Origin: Flavobacterium hydatis
GTDB lineage: Bacteria; Bacteroidota; Bacteroidia; Flavobacteriales; Flavobacteriaceae
Assembly: GCF_000737695.1 (NCBI RefSeq)
Contig: NZ_JPRM01000006.1
Location: forward strand, 248,001-312,000
DNA: 64,000 nucleotides
Direction: 5' to 3'
Below, piece after piece: positions 24,285-32,106 of this stretch (the first letter of the stretch is position 1; each line of letters begins with the position of its first letter). A program made the position numbers and the translations under genes. The notes beneath the pieces are model-generated. The model had not been told where the DNA came from and ran no database searches. It saw only the letters and a program-made list of their open reading frames with translations.

Positions 24285-26333
24285 ATGAAAAAAAGACAAA
24301 TTATTTTAATCCTTTTATTCGTAACAGGAATTATGCAAGCACAAGATCGCCCGCAACCAAAACCAGGAAACTCACCCGTAGTAAACATAAAAAAACCACA
24401 AACCTTTGTTTTAGCAAATGGTATGAAAGTTTTAGTTGTTGAAAATCACAAGCTACCACGAGTAAGTTTCAACTTAACACTAGACAATGCTCCATTTGTA
24501 GAAGGGAACAAAAAAGGTGTGGATGAATTAACAAGCAGCTTGATTGGTAATGGAACAAAGAAAACAAGCAAAGAAGCTTTTAACGAAGAGATAGATTTTT
24601 ACGGAGCAGGCATCAACTTTAGTTCACAAGGTGCTTTTGCAAGTTCACTTTCTAAATATTCAGGAAGAATTCTTGAACTTTTAGCTGAAGGTGCATTACA
24701 ACCTAATTTTACTCAAGCTGAATTTGATAAAGAAAAAGCAAAAATACTTGAAGGACTTAAAGCCGATGAAAAAAGCGTTCCTGCAATCGAAGGAAGAGTT
24801 GTTGATGCATTAGCTTTTGGAAAAAATCATCCTTCAGGAGAATTCATCACTGAGCAAACACTAAAAAACGTAACTCTAGCAGATGTTGAAGCCAATTACA
24901 AAAATCATTTTGTTCCAGAAAATGCCTATTTAGTAGTTATTGGAGACATAAAACTCAAAGATACTAAAGCTGCAGTAGAAAAGCTTTTTGGAAAATGGGA
25001 GAAAAGAACACAACCAAAAGAAACATATCCTAATCCTGTAAACGTTTCTAATCTTCAAATTAATTTTGTAGATGTTCCAAATGCTGTACAATCTGAAATA
25101 GCATTAGTGAATACGGTAAACTTAAAAATGAATGACCCTGATTTTTTCCCTGCAGTAATCGCAAATCAAATTTTAGGCGGCGATTTTAACAGCTACTTAA
25201 ACATGAATTTACGTGAAGCTCACGGATGGACTTATGGAGCAAGTTCAGGTTTAGGCAGTGGAAAATACACTACAAAATTTAAAGCTGCATCTGCAGTTAG
25301 AAACGCTGTAACTGATAGCGCTGTAACTGAATTTGTAAAAGAGATAAAAAGAATCCGAGCTGAAAAAGTTTCTGATGAAATCTTAAAAACAGTTAAAGCT
25401 GGATACATTGGTAGATTTGTAATGCAAGTTGAGAAACCTCAAGCTGTTGCGAGATATGCTTTGAACATTGAAACAGAAAATCTTCCTGCAGATTTTTATG
25501 AGAAATACATTCAAAACATCAACAATGTAACTGCCGATGAAGTACTTAGAGTAGCCAACAAATATTTCCTAATAGACAATATGAGAATTGTAATTACAGG
25601 AAAAGGCTCTGAGGTTATTCCTGGATTAGAGAAACTAAATATTCCTATTAGTTATTTTGACAAATATGCTAACCCAACAGAAAAACCAGTATTAAAGAAA
25701 GAAGTCCCTGCTGGAGTAACTGCTAAAACAGTTTTTAGCGATTACATAAAAGCTATTGGTGGAGAAAAGGCTGTTGCATCTGTAAAAACAATTGCAATGC
25801 TAGGATCAACTACAATCCCTCAGGCTCCTTCTCCATTAAGTTTTACATCTAAAATGGATGCAAAAGGAAAAATGATGGTTTCGCTTGCTATGGGACCTAT
25901 GAATTTAATGAAGCAAGTTGTTAACGAAAAAGGAGCTTACATCGAGCAACAAGGACAACGAAAAAATCTTGAAGGAAAGGACCTTACAGATATGAAAGCT
26001 AGCGCAGTTCCGTTTGAAGAACTACAGCTTTCTAAAAAAGACGGATTAACAATAGATCATATCGAACCGATTAACAACAGCGATGCTTATGCTATAAAAG
26101 ACGGCAAAACAACTTATTTTTATGACACCAAATCAGGATTAAAAGTTGCTGAATCTAAAACTGCTGAGCAAGCCGGACAAACAGTTACTCAAACTACAAA
26201 TTTTGGAGACTATAAAGAAGTAAAAGGAGTTAAAGTTCCTTTTAATATCGTTCAGAATGTAGGTTTTGAATTAAACATCAAAATGTCTCAAGTAAAAATC
26301 AACGAAGGAGTTTCTGATGCAGATTTCCTTTAG
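24285..26333 (+). CDS. M16 family peptidase-like partner with extra C-terminal domain
   Basis: A protein of 682 residues with a signal peptide (MKKRQIILILLFVTGIMQA, cut before Q). The M16 fold spans about residues 35-450 but lacks HxxEH: the equivalent position reads GVDELTSSLIGN. The second M16 domain keeps the substrate-binding R/Y motif in LREAHGWTYGASSG. This is the usual non-catalytic half that completes a two-gene M16B enzyme. About 220 residues at the C-terminus (from FSDYIKAIGGEKAV on) form an extra strand-rich domain resembling lipoprotein-carrier-like folds; its role is unknown. It is co-transcribed with the catalytic partner. Confidence 0.9.
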   Translation: MKKRQIILILLFVTGIMQAQDRPQPKPGNSPVVNIKKPQTFVLANGMKVLVVENHKLPRVSFNLTLDNAPFVEGNKKGVDELTSSLIGNGTKKTSKEAFNEEIDFYGAGINFSSQGAFASSLSKYSGRILELLAEGALQPNFTQAEFDKEKAKILEGLKADEKSVPAIEGRVVDALAFGKNHPSGEFITEQTLKNVTLADVEANYKNHFVPENAYLVVIGDIKLKDTKAAVEKLFGKWEKRTQPKETYPNPVNVSNLQINFVDVPNAVQSEIALVNTVNLKMNDPDFFPAVIANQILGGDFNSYLNMNLREAHGWTYGASSGLGSGKYTTKFKAASAVRNAVTDSAVTEFVKEIKRIRAEKVSDEILKTVKAGYIGRFVMQVEKPQAVARYALNIETENLPADFYEKYIQNINNVTADEVLRVANKYFLIDNMRIVITGKGSEVIPGLEKLNIPISYFDKYANPTEKPVLKKEVPAGVTAKTVFSDYIKAIGGEKAVASVKTIAMLGSTTIPQAPSPLSFTSKMDAKGKMMVSLAMGPMNLMKQVVNEKGAYIEQQGQRKNLEGKDLTDMKASAVPFEELQLSKKDGLTIDHIEPINNSDAYAIKDGKTTYFYDTKSGLKVAESKTAEQAGQTVTQTTNFGDYKEVKGVKVPFNIVQNVGFELNIKMSQVKINEGVSDADFL

Positions 26334-26334
26334 A

Positions 26335-26373
26335 AGATTCTGAGACACTAAGTTTCTGAGATACTAAGATTCT
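26335..26373. repeat. Short tandem repeat GATTCTGAGACACTAAG
   Basis: Two and a half units of about 17 bases (TTCTGAGACACTAAG, TTCTGAGATACTAAG, TTCTCA) sit between the M16 stop and its terminator. Confidence 0.55.
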
Positions 26374-26374
26374 C

Positions 26375-26417
26375 AAAAGCTTTGTCAAAGTTTTAAACTT
26401 TGACAAAGCTTTTTTTT
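26375..26417. terminator. Bidirectional terminator after the M16 pair
   Basis: A long perfect palindrome around AAGCTTTGTCAAAGTTTTAA, flanked by A and T runs. It lies between the convergent M16 operon and the DMT transporter gene. Confidence 0.88.
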
Positions 26418-26457
26418 GTGTTTTACTTTTTACAAATAGCATTTCGCCACCAAAAAT

Positions 26458-27324
26458 CTACTTCTTCGCAGACAGATAAACTCCTATTAAAACAATAAAA
26501 GCACCCAAAAGCTGAATTGGCGTAAGCGATTCATTATCTAGAAAGCCCCAGAAGAAAGCCACTATAGGTATTAAATAAGTTACCGATGTAGCAAATACTG
26601 GTGATGACATTTGTATTAATTTAAAAAACAAAACATTCGCGATTCCCGTTCCTACTACTCCAAGGATAATTATATACAGGATTGAATTCTGCACTTTCTC
26701 ATCATGCATCACTTCTCCAAAACCTGTAAAGCTCAAAATTACAATTGAAGGAATTAGCAATACCGCAAAATTTCCTGTAGTAATACTCAAAGAGCTTAAA
26801 TCTGGCAAATATCTCTTAATCAGGTTTACATTTATTGCATAACAAAGTGAAGCAATCACAACCAAAATAGCATAATAATAGTTTTGCTCTGGATGGCTTA
26901 ACGCTCCGTTAAAAACTAAAAGCAAACAACCTATTAAACCAATAAAAACACCAAAAATTTGTCGCCTTTGAAATTGAATTCCAAAAATAACAGCCCCAAT
27001 TACCAATGTATTTAATGGTGTAAGCGAATTTAAAATTGCAGTGATCGAGCTATCAATTTGAGTTTCGGCAATAGCAAAAAGATAGGCAGGCGTAAAAGTT
27101 CCGAACAAAGAAGTCAAAGCGATATATTTCCATTGTCTTTGCGGAATTTTAGCCAAACTCTTAAAACCAACTAGCAATAAAAACACAGCTGCAAAAATAA
27201 TTCGCAAAGAACCCAATTGAATTGCAGTTAAACCAACAAGTCCCTTTTTTATCAATATAAAAGAACTTCCCCAAACCAAAGCCAATACTGTTAAGTAAAC
27301 CCACTTCAATTGTCTTGAATCCAT
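26458..27324 (-). CDS. EamA/DMT superfamily transporter
   Basis: An inner-membrane protein of 288 residues with about ten transmembrane helices in two repeated EamA halves (about 5-138 and 150-285). The first half starts WVYLTVLALVWGSSFILIKK, with the family-typical WGSSF. The second contains the matching FFWGFLDNESLTPIQLLGAF. These are exporters or exchangers of small metabolites (amino acids, nucleotide-related compounds); the substrate cannot be told. Single gene, divergent from the HMA lipoprotein. Confidence 0.9.
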   Translation of the reverse strand: MDSRQLKWVYLTVLALVWGSSFILIKKGLVGLTAIQLGSLRIIFAAVFLLLVGFKSLAKIPQRQWKYIALTSLFGTFTPAYLFAIAETQIDSSITAILNSLTPLNTLVIGAVIFGIQFQRRQIFGVFIGLIGCLLLVFNGALSHPEQNYYYAILVVIASLCYAINVNLIKRYLPDLSSLSITTGNFAVLLIPSIVILSFTGFGEVMHDEKVQNSILYIIILGVVGTGIANVLFFKLIQMSSPVFATSVTYLIPIVAFFWGFLDNESLTPIQLLGAFIVLIGVYLSAKK

Positions 27325-27429
27325 AATAGCTGTTTTAATGCAAAATTGTAATAAATTTATGAATTCCCCATTCGTTTTTTATTAATTTTGCGAACAAAGC
27401 CTCTTTTAAACTATTTAAAACAAAACAAT

Positions 27430-27813
27430 ATGAAAATCGTAAAATCAATCGCAGCTTTAGCAATTGCCAGCCTTTTGTTTATAAGCTGTAAAAAGAATGA
27501 AAATGAAGCAGAAACTAAAGAAGTAGCTACAACTGAAGCAGCTGCCCCTAAAGCACACAAAGAAATTGCTGCTCAGAATGTACAAACTGCAAGCTTTAAT
27601 ATCGAAGGAATGACTTGCGCAATGGGATGTGCTAAAACTATCGAAAGCGAATTATCTGACTTAGATGGTGTACAAGAAGCAAAAGTAGATTTTGAGAAAA
27701 AAACTGCTACTGTAACTTTTGACAAAACTATTCAAAATCCAGAAAACTTAACTAAAATAGTTCAAGCTACCGGAGACGGAAAAACATATAAAGTTTCGAA
27801 TATGAAATCGTAA
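27430..27813 (+). CDS. Heavy-metal-associated (HMA) domain lipoprotein
   Basis: About 127 residues from the ATG at 27430; the frame also opens at a TTG 42 bases earlier, but the lipoprotein signal MKIVKSIAALAIASLLFISC begins at the ATG. An Ala/Glu/Thr-rich linker precedes the HMA fold (about 55-125). Its metal site reads GMTCAMGCAKTIE, so the two cysteines are three residues apart (CxxxC) instead of the canonical CxxC. The domain is otherwise complete. Anchored in a membrane, it could buffer or deliver copper-like ions in the periplasm. Transcribed alone, with a strong terminator. Confidence 0.85.
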   Translation: MKIVKSIAALAIASLLFISCKKNENEAETKEVATTEAAAPKAHKEIAAQNVQTASFNIEGMTCAMGCAKTIESELSDLDGVQEAKVDFEKKTATVTFDKTIQNPENLTKIVQATGDGKTYKVSNMKS

Positions 27814-27832
27814 TCCCAACGATTTTAATCAT

Positions 27833-27868
27833 AAAAAAAAAGAGCATTCATAACGAATGCTCTTTTTT
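27833..27868. terminator. Bidirectional terminator
   Basis: AAAAAGAGCATTC, loop ATAAC, then GAATGCTCTTTTTTT. It lies between the convergent HMA lipoprotein and gldD genes. Confidence 0.88.
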
Positions 27869-27885
27869 TATAACTCTATTTTTTT

Positions 27886-28449
27886 CTACTTCCACTTAAT
27901 AGTTTCCATTAGATGTTGCATATCGTTTTTAATATAACTTGCTGCTGGCATAATCGAATCAAAATTAGGCTTAGCATAAAAGTAAACCGAACCCGTTACA
28001 AAGTGCTTAATACTGTCTGTGATGTAAAATTGTGAGTTTGTAGCTGCGTTCCCATCAACTTGGTAAAACATACCATATAATTTTTTATCAGGGTTTAAAT
28101 ACGGCTGTTCTAATATATCATCTGCTTTTATAACATGCTCATAGGTTAACTTCTGAGCATCTTTTAATAATTTATTAATATCACCATTTACTGGTTTATA
28201 AGTAAGATAAATTGTCGCCTTCATTTTTGGGTATGAAATTGTAAATCCGCAATCCTTCTCCCCTTTTATAACCGCATCAGCATTCATTTCAAAAGCAAAC
28301 GGACATTGATTTTCAAAATTCACATATTTAGCTTCTGCGTAGTCTAACCTTAAATAACTTGCAGGTTTTGGCACAACATCGTCTTTACAACTAAATACAG
28401 TTATCGTCATTATAAAAAGTGCGATTATGGCAATTGATTTTTTAAGCAT
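27886..28449 (-). CDS. gldD: Gliding motility lipoprotein GldD
   Basis: A lipoprotein of 187 residues (signal ending TVFSC, Cys-21). The GldD features are seen: PKPASYLRLDYAEAKY shortly after the anchor, the ECP/CPFAFEMN segment, CGFTISYPKMKATIYLTY, and the C-terminal GSVYFYAKPNFDSIMP. GldD is required for gliding and is linked to the type IX secretion machinery of F. johnsoniae; its exact role is not settled. It starts two bases after the gldE stop, in the conserved order mutY-ssb-gldE-gldD. Confidence 0.93.
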   Translation of the reverse strand: MLKKSIAIIALFIMTITVFSCKDDVVPKPASYLRLDYAEAKYVNFENQCPFAFEMNADAVIKGEKDCGFTISYPKMKATIYLTYKPVNGDINKLLKDAQKLTYEHVIKADDILEQPYLNPDKKLYGMFYQVDGNAATNSQFYITDSIKHFVTGSVYFYAKPNFDSIMPAASYIKNDMQHLMETIKWK

Positions 28450-28451
28450 TT

Positions 28452-29747
28452 TTATTCTATTGTTACTTTTATTTGTTTTATTCTTTTACTATCTACAGCT
28501 TCTATTGTAAAAACACAGTTCTGGAAAGTGATTTTTTGATTTTTCTTCGGGAAGTTTCCAATGATTTCCAAAATAAAACCTCCTAATGTTTCGGCTTCTC
28601 CTTTTTGTATCTCAAACAAATCTTCATCAACATCAATGATTCTGTAAAAATCTTTTAAATTTATTTTCCCTTCAAACAGGTAATTTTTTTCATCTATTTG
28701 AGAGAAATTAATATGTTCATCGTCAAACTCGTCACTAATATCTCCTACAATTTCTTCGATTACATCTTCTAAAGAAACCAATCCCGAAGTCCCACCATAC
28801 TCATCAACAACAATTGCCAAATGACTTTTCATACTCTGAAAGTCTTTAAGCAAATTATCTAACTTTTTATTTTCAGGCACAAAAAATGGTTCACGTATAA
28901 GTGTTACCCAATCAAAATCTTTCTGATCTATATAAGGTAGTAAGTCTTTAACAAACAAAACTCCTTCTATCTGATCAATATTATCTCTGTAAACAGGAAT
29001 TCTAGAATATCCTTTTTCTATTATTTTAGGATAGATCGCCGAAAAAGGCTCTGAAATTTCTAATGCAAAAATATCAATTCTAGGGCTCATTACTTGCTTT
29101 GTATCGGTATTTCCGAAAGAAACAATTCCCTCTAGTATTTTTTGCTCTTCTGTCGATGTATCATCAGAGTCTGTAAGCTCTAAGGCTTGCGACAACTGAC
29201 CTACCGAGATACTAGTTTTTTGCTTTCCTAGTTTATTATGCAAATAAATAGTTGCAGCACGCATTGGCAAACTTACAGGAGAAAGCAATTTATCTAATAT
29301 TGCTATAGGATACGCAACTCGTTGTGCAAACTTAAGATTATTACGACTAGCATAAACCTTAGGCAAAATTTCACCAAACAACAATATCAAAGATGTAACC
29401 AGGATTACTTCGAGAATAAATTTTAAAACAGGCGAAATAACTGCGCCAAAAATATCTCTACCTACAAAAGAGAACAAAATAACAACTCCAATATTAATGA
29501 AGTTATTTGCTACGAGTAATGTTGCTAAAAGTTTTTTGGGTTTATCCAAAAGGTTAGAAATAATTCTTCCTTTGGACACGTTTTCTTGTAATGCTTCATC
29601 TATCTCTTTTTGAGACAGCGAAAAAAGGGCTACTTCGGCGCCAGAAACGATGGCCGAACAAAAAAGTAAAATAAAAATTCCAAGAAAACCAATAATCAGA
29701 TTGGTATCTAAGGTGTTTGCAAGGTATAAACTGGGCTCTGGGTCCAA
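28452..29747 (-). CDS. gldE: Gliding motility-associated protein GldE (CNNM/CBS/CorC type)
   Basis: An inner-membrane protein of 431 residues. An N-terminal DUF21/CNNM membrane domain with about three to four helices comes first (LIIGFLGIFILLFCSAIVSG near 17-36, with the EVALFSLS motif). A CBS-domain pair (about 205-325, with VMSPRIDIFAL and HLAIVVDEYGGTSGLVSLED) and a C-terminal CorC_HlyC domain follow. This resembles metal-ion exporters of the CorC/CNNM type. The start is TTG at 29747; no ATG is nearby. The two-base gap to gldD indicates translational coupling. Confidence 0.92.
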   Translation of the reverse strand: MDPEPSLYLANTLDTNLIIGFLGIFILLFCSAIVSGAEVALFSLSQKEIDEALQENVSKGRIISNLLDKPKKLLATLLVANNFINIGVVILFSFVGRDIFGAVISPVLKFILEVILVTSLILLFGEILPKVYASRNNLKFAQRVAYPIAILDKLLSPVSLPMRAATIYLHNKLGKQKTSISVGQLSQALELTDSDDTSTEEQKILEGIVSFGNTDTKQVMSPRIDIFALEISEPFSAIYPKIIEKGYSRIPVYRDNIDQIEGVLFVKDLLPYIDQKDFDWVTLIREPFFVPENKKLDNLLKDFQSMKSHLAIVVDEYGGTSGLVSLEDVIEEIVGDISDEFDDEHINFSQIDEKNYLFEGKINLKDFYRIIDVDEDLFEIQKGEAETLGGFILEIIGNFPKKNQKITFQNCVFTIEAVDSKRIKQIKVTIE

Positions 29748-29770
29748 ATTAAAAAGAATTAGTTAAACAA

Positions 29771-30211
29771 TCAAAATGGCAAATCATTTATAGGTAAGCC
29801 ATCGTTCGAAGCGTCAAAGTTAGTGTTTTTTGATGATTCTGAAGAAGGATTTTGCTTCTGTGCCTCCGTCTCTTTTTTGGTTGTCAAGAAAGTGAATTCA
29901 GTTACCTGAATCTCTGTTGTATGCTTAGTCGAACCATCTTCGGCTTGCCATTGACGGGATTTTATTCGACCTTCGATATAAATTTTATCTCCTTTAGATA
30001 AATATTTCTCACAGATTTCTGCGGCTTTATTGCGAACTACCAAATTATGCCACTCCGTAGAAGTGATCTTCTCATTGGTCGTTTTATTTATATAAACCTC
30101 ATTAGTTGCTAATTGAAATCGCCCAATGCAATTTCCACCATCAAAATAATGCATTTTTACATCGTCACCTAAATGACCTATTAACATCACTTTATTTAAT
30201 GTTCCGTTCAT
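29771..30211 (-). CDS. ssb: Single-stranded DNA-binding protein
   Basis: A protein of 146 residues. An OB-fold occupies about residues 1-108 (NKVMLIGHLGDDVKM at the start, STEWHNLVVRNKAAEICEKY in the middle, GRIKSRQWQ). A disordered linker and the conserved acidic tip PINDLPF follow, which recruits repair and replication partners. A TATCTTTG box on the minus strand at 30240-30233, 22 bases before the start, suggests its own promoter within the mutY-ssb-gldE-gldD run. Flavobacteria often have more than one ssb. Confidence 0.96.
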   Translation of the reverse strand: MNGTLNKVMLIGHLGDDVKMHYFDGGNCIGRFQLATNEVYINKTTNEKITSTEWHNLVVRNKAAEICEKYLSKGDKIYIEGRIKSRQWQAEDGSTKHTTEIQVTEFTFLTTKKETEAQKQNPSSESSKNTNFDASNDGLPINDLPF

Positions 30212-30259
30212 GGTTTACTATAGTATTTCTATCAAAGATACATTTTTTTGGAAACTTAT

Positions 30260-31297
30260 TTATTCTGATTCAATAAAATTATGAATCACGATAGGAAATG
30301 GATAAGTTTTTAAATCCTGCGCATTAATCCCGTTTAAAATTGTCTCTTTTAACTTTATCTTCCAAAATTTGATATACAAATGCTGATGCGATAATTTATG
30401 AATAATACTTTTCGGATTACATTCTTCTATACCTATTATAGAATACTCCTTAAAAAAATCATCTTTAACACGCATCGAAACAAAATCGAAATCTTTTTCG
30501 GCATCTGTTTCTAACAATGGAAACTCATACAAATTATGCCAGATTCCTTTAGCTGTTCGTTTTTGCAAAACTGTATTCCCCAATTCATCCTCAACAACCA
30601 GATAATTAAAATATCTATTTGTTACTTTTAGTTTTTTAGATTTCACTGGCAACTCGCTTACTTTTTTCTTTTGCAAGGCGGCGCAACTATCATCAAAAAT
30701 ACAAACAGAACAATCCGGACTTTTAGGAACACATTGTAATGCGCCAAACTCCATTATAGCCTGATTAAAAATCGCTGGGTTATCTTTTGGCATTAACTCG
30801 TAAGCCAAGGCCGCAAATTCTTTTCTGGCAGAAGCAGCTGCAATATCAGTTTCAACATCAAAGTATCGTGACAAAACACGAAACACATTTCCGTCGACAA
30901 CCGGAACGGCTTCATTATAAGAAAAAGAAGCAATTGCTGCTGCCGTATATTCTCCTACACCTTTTAGCTTTAATAAATCATTATAACTCCCAGGGAAAAC
31001 TCCATTTAATTCATTGGCTATGAATTGTGCTGTTTGATGTAAGTTTCTAGCACGAGAATAATACCCTAATCCCTGCCAAAGTTTTAAAACTTGCTCTTCA
31101 TCGGCGTTAGCTAGATCAAAAACAGTAGGAAATGCTTTTGTAAAAGACAAAAAATAAGGCATTCCTTGAGCTACTCTTGTCTGTTGAAGCATTATTTCTG
31201 ATAGCCAAATAGGGTAAGAATCGGTAGTATTTCGCCATGGTAAATCACGTTTATTTTGTAAATACCATTTTATCAATTGTTTAGAAAAACTCATCAT
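30260..31297 (-). CDS. mutY: A/G-specific adenine DNA glycosylase
   Basis: A protein of 345 residues that removes adenine mispaired with 8-oxoguanine. The catalytic Glu lies in WLSEIMLQQTRV (about 31-42). The helix-hairpin-helix motif LKGVGEYTAAAIASF is at about 108-122, with the catalytic Asp in VVDGNVFRVL. The four iron-sulfur cysteines have the classic spacing in CVPKSPDCSVCIFDDSC (about 190-206). The C-terminal Nudix-like 8-oxoG recognition domain is present. The start is ATG at 31297, or the second ATG three bases on. A TACTTTTG box lies at 31319-31312 on the minus strand. Confidence 0.96.
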   Translation of the reverse strand: MMSFSKQLIKWYLQNKRDLPWRNTTDSYPIWLSEIMLQQTRVAQGMPYFLSFTKAFPTVFDLANADEEQVLKLWQGLGYYSRARNLHQTAQFIANELNGVFPGSYNDLLKLKGVGEYTAAAIASFSYNEAVPVVDGNVFRVLSRYFDVETDIAAASARKEFAALAYELMPKDNPAIFNQAIMEFGALQCVPKSPDCSVCIFDDSCAALQKKKVSELPVKSKKLKVTNRYFNYLVVEDELGNTVLQKRTAKGIWHNLYEFPLLETDAEKDFDFVSMRVKDDFFKEYSIIGIEECNPKSIIHKLSHQHLYIKFWKIKLKETILNGINAQDLKTYPFPIVIHNFIESE

Positions 31298-31311
31298 TAA
31301 ATATTAGACAA

Positions 31312-31319
31312 CAAAAGTA
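31312..31319 (-). promoter_or_regulatory. -7 box of mutY
   Basis: TACTTTTG on the minus strand fits TAnnTTTG and lies 14 bases before the start codon. A -33 element was not clear. It faces away from the HU promoter in the same intergenic region. Confidence 0.5.
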
Positions 31320-31352
31320 AAAGTTTATGTAATTAAAATTTAACGAATTAGC

Positions 31353-31384
31353 TTGAATATTTGTTTTTTTAATTCCTATATTTG
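31353..31384 (+). promoter_or_regulatory. Promoter of the HU gene
   Basis: TTG at 31353-31355, 21 bases, then TATATTTG at 31377-31384. It is about 40 bases before the HU start codon. Confidence 0.75.
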
Positions 31385-31425
31385 CAAACTCAAAAAATAG
31401 TATACCATTATAAATAGGAAAGAAA

Positions 31426-31716
31426 ATGACGAAAGCAGATATCGTAGCGAAAATTTCAGAAAAATTAGGTCTTGAAAAAGGTGACGTTCAAGCAACTGTA
31501 GAGACTTTTATGAATGAAGTAAAAACTTCATTAGAAACTGGAGACAATGTTTATTTAAGAGGGTTTGGTAGTTTTATTGTAAAAACCAGAGCTGAAAAAA
31601 CTGGAAGAAACATTTCTAAAAATACCACTATTAAAATTCCAGCACACAACATTCCTGCGTTTAAACCTGCAAAAGTTTTTGTAGAAGGAGTAAAGACGAA
31701 TAACGAAGCAAAATAA
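31426..31716 (+). CDS. HU family DNA-binding protein
   Basis: A nucleoid protein of 96 residues. The N-terminal helices MTKADIVAKISEKLGLEKGD are followed by the family signature in GFGSFIVKTRAEKTGRN and by KTTIKIPAHNIPAFKPAK, which contains the DNA-intercalating proline. It forms dimers that bend and compact DNA. Which HU/IHF paralogue it is cannot be fixed from the window. A 30-residue basic protein gene and RNase E/G follow on the same strand. Confidence 0.96.
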   Translation: MTKADIVAKISEKLGLEKGDVQATVETFMNEVKTSLETGDNVYLRGFGSFIVKTRAEKTGRNISKNTTIKIPAHNIPAFKPAKVFVEGVKTNNEAK

Positions 31717-31747
31717 TACTATTAATTAATCATAAAATCGATAAGAT

Positions 31748-31840
31748 ATGCCAAGTGGTAAAAAAAGAAAGAGACATAAGGTAGCAACGCACAAACGTAA
31801 AAAAAGAGCGAGAGCTAACCGCCACAAGAAGAAAAAGTAG
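31748..31840 (+). CDS. AURKAIP1/COX24 (mS38-like) domain protein, 30 residues
   Basis: ATG at 31748 to TAG at 31838-31840 encodes 30 residues: MPSGKKRKRHKVATHKRKKR, then ARANRHKKKK. More than half are Lys, Arg or His. This tiny protein is conserved next to the HU gene in Bacteroidota and matches the AURKAIP1/COX24 domain, whose mitochondrial form mS38 is a small-subunit ribosomal protein that lies on rRNA. A ribosomal role in bacteria is inference from that family. The start is 31 bases after the HU stop, and a hairpin overlaps its stop codon. Confidence 0.85.
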   Translation: MPSGKKRKRHKVATHKRKKRARANRHKKKK

Positions 31841-31857
31841 TTTTAAACTACTTTTTT
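31832..31857 (+). terminator. Terminator overlapping the stop of the 30-residue gene
   Basis: AAAAAGTAG, loop TTTTAAA, then CTACTTTTTT. The left arm includes the last lysine codons and the TAG stop. It probably separates the HU unit from the RNase gene. Confidence 0.7.
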
Positions 31858-32106
31858 CTTTTTAAACGTTCATTGAAATTGGAGTTTGACAGTCTCAGTA
31901 CGAAATTACAGTTTGCAGCCTAAAACTGCCTACTGCTACTGAAACTGCCAGCTTAACTCCTCCGGGTTCAATACCTGTTAAAAAATATTGTTTAATCCAT
32001 CCTAACAATTCAGTTATGAGTTATACGTTATGAGTTTAAGAGTTGCAAAAACTATGAACTGAAAACTGTTAATTGAAAACTAAAAAGTTCGGATAAAAAT
32101 TTACAA

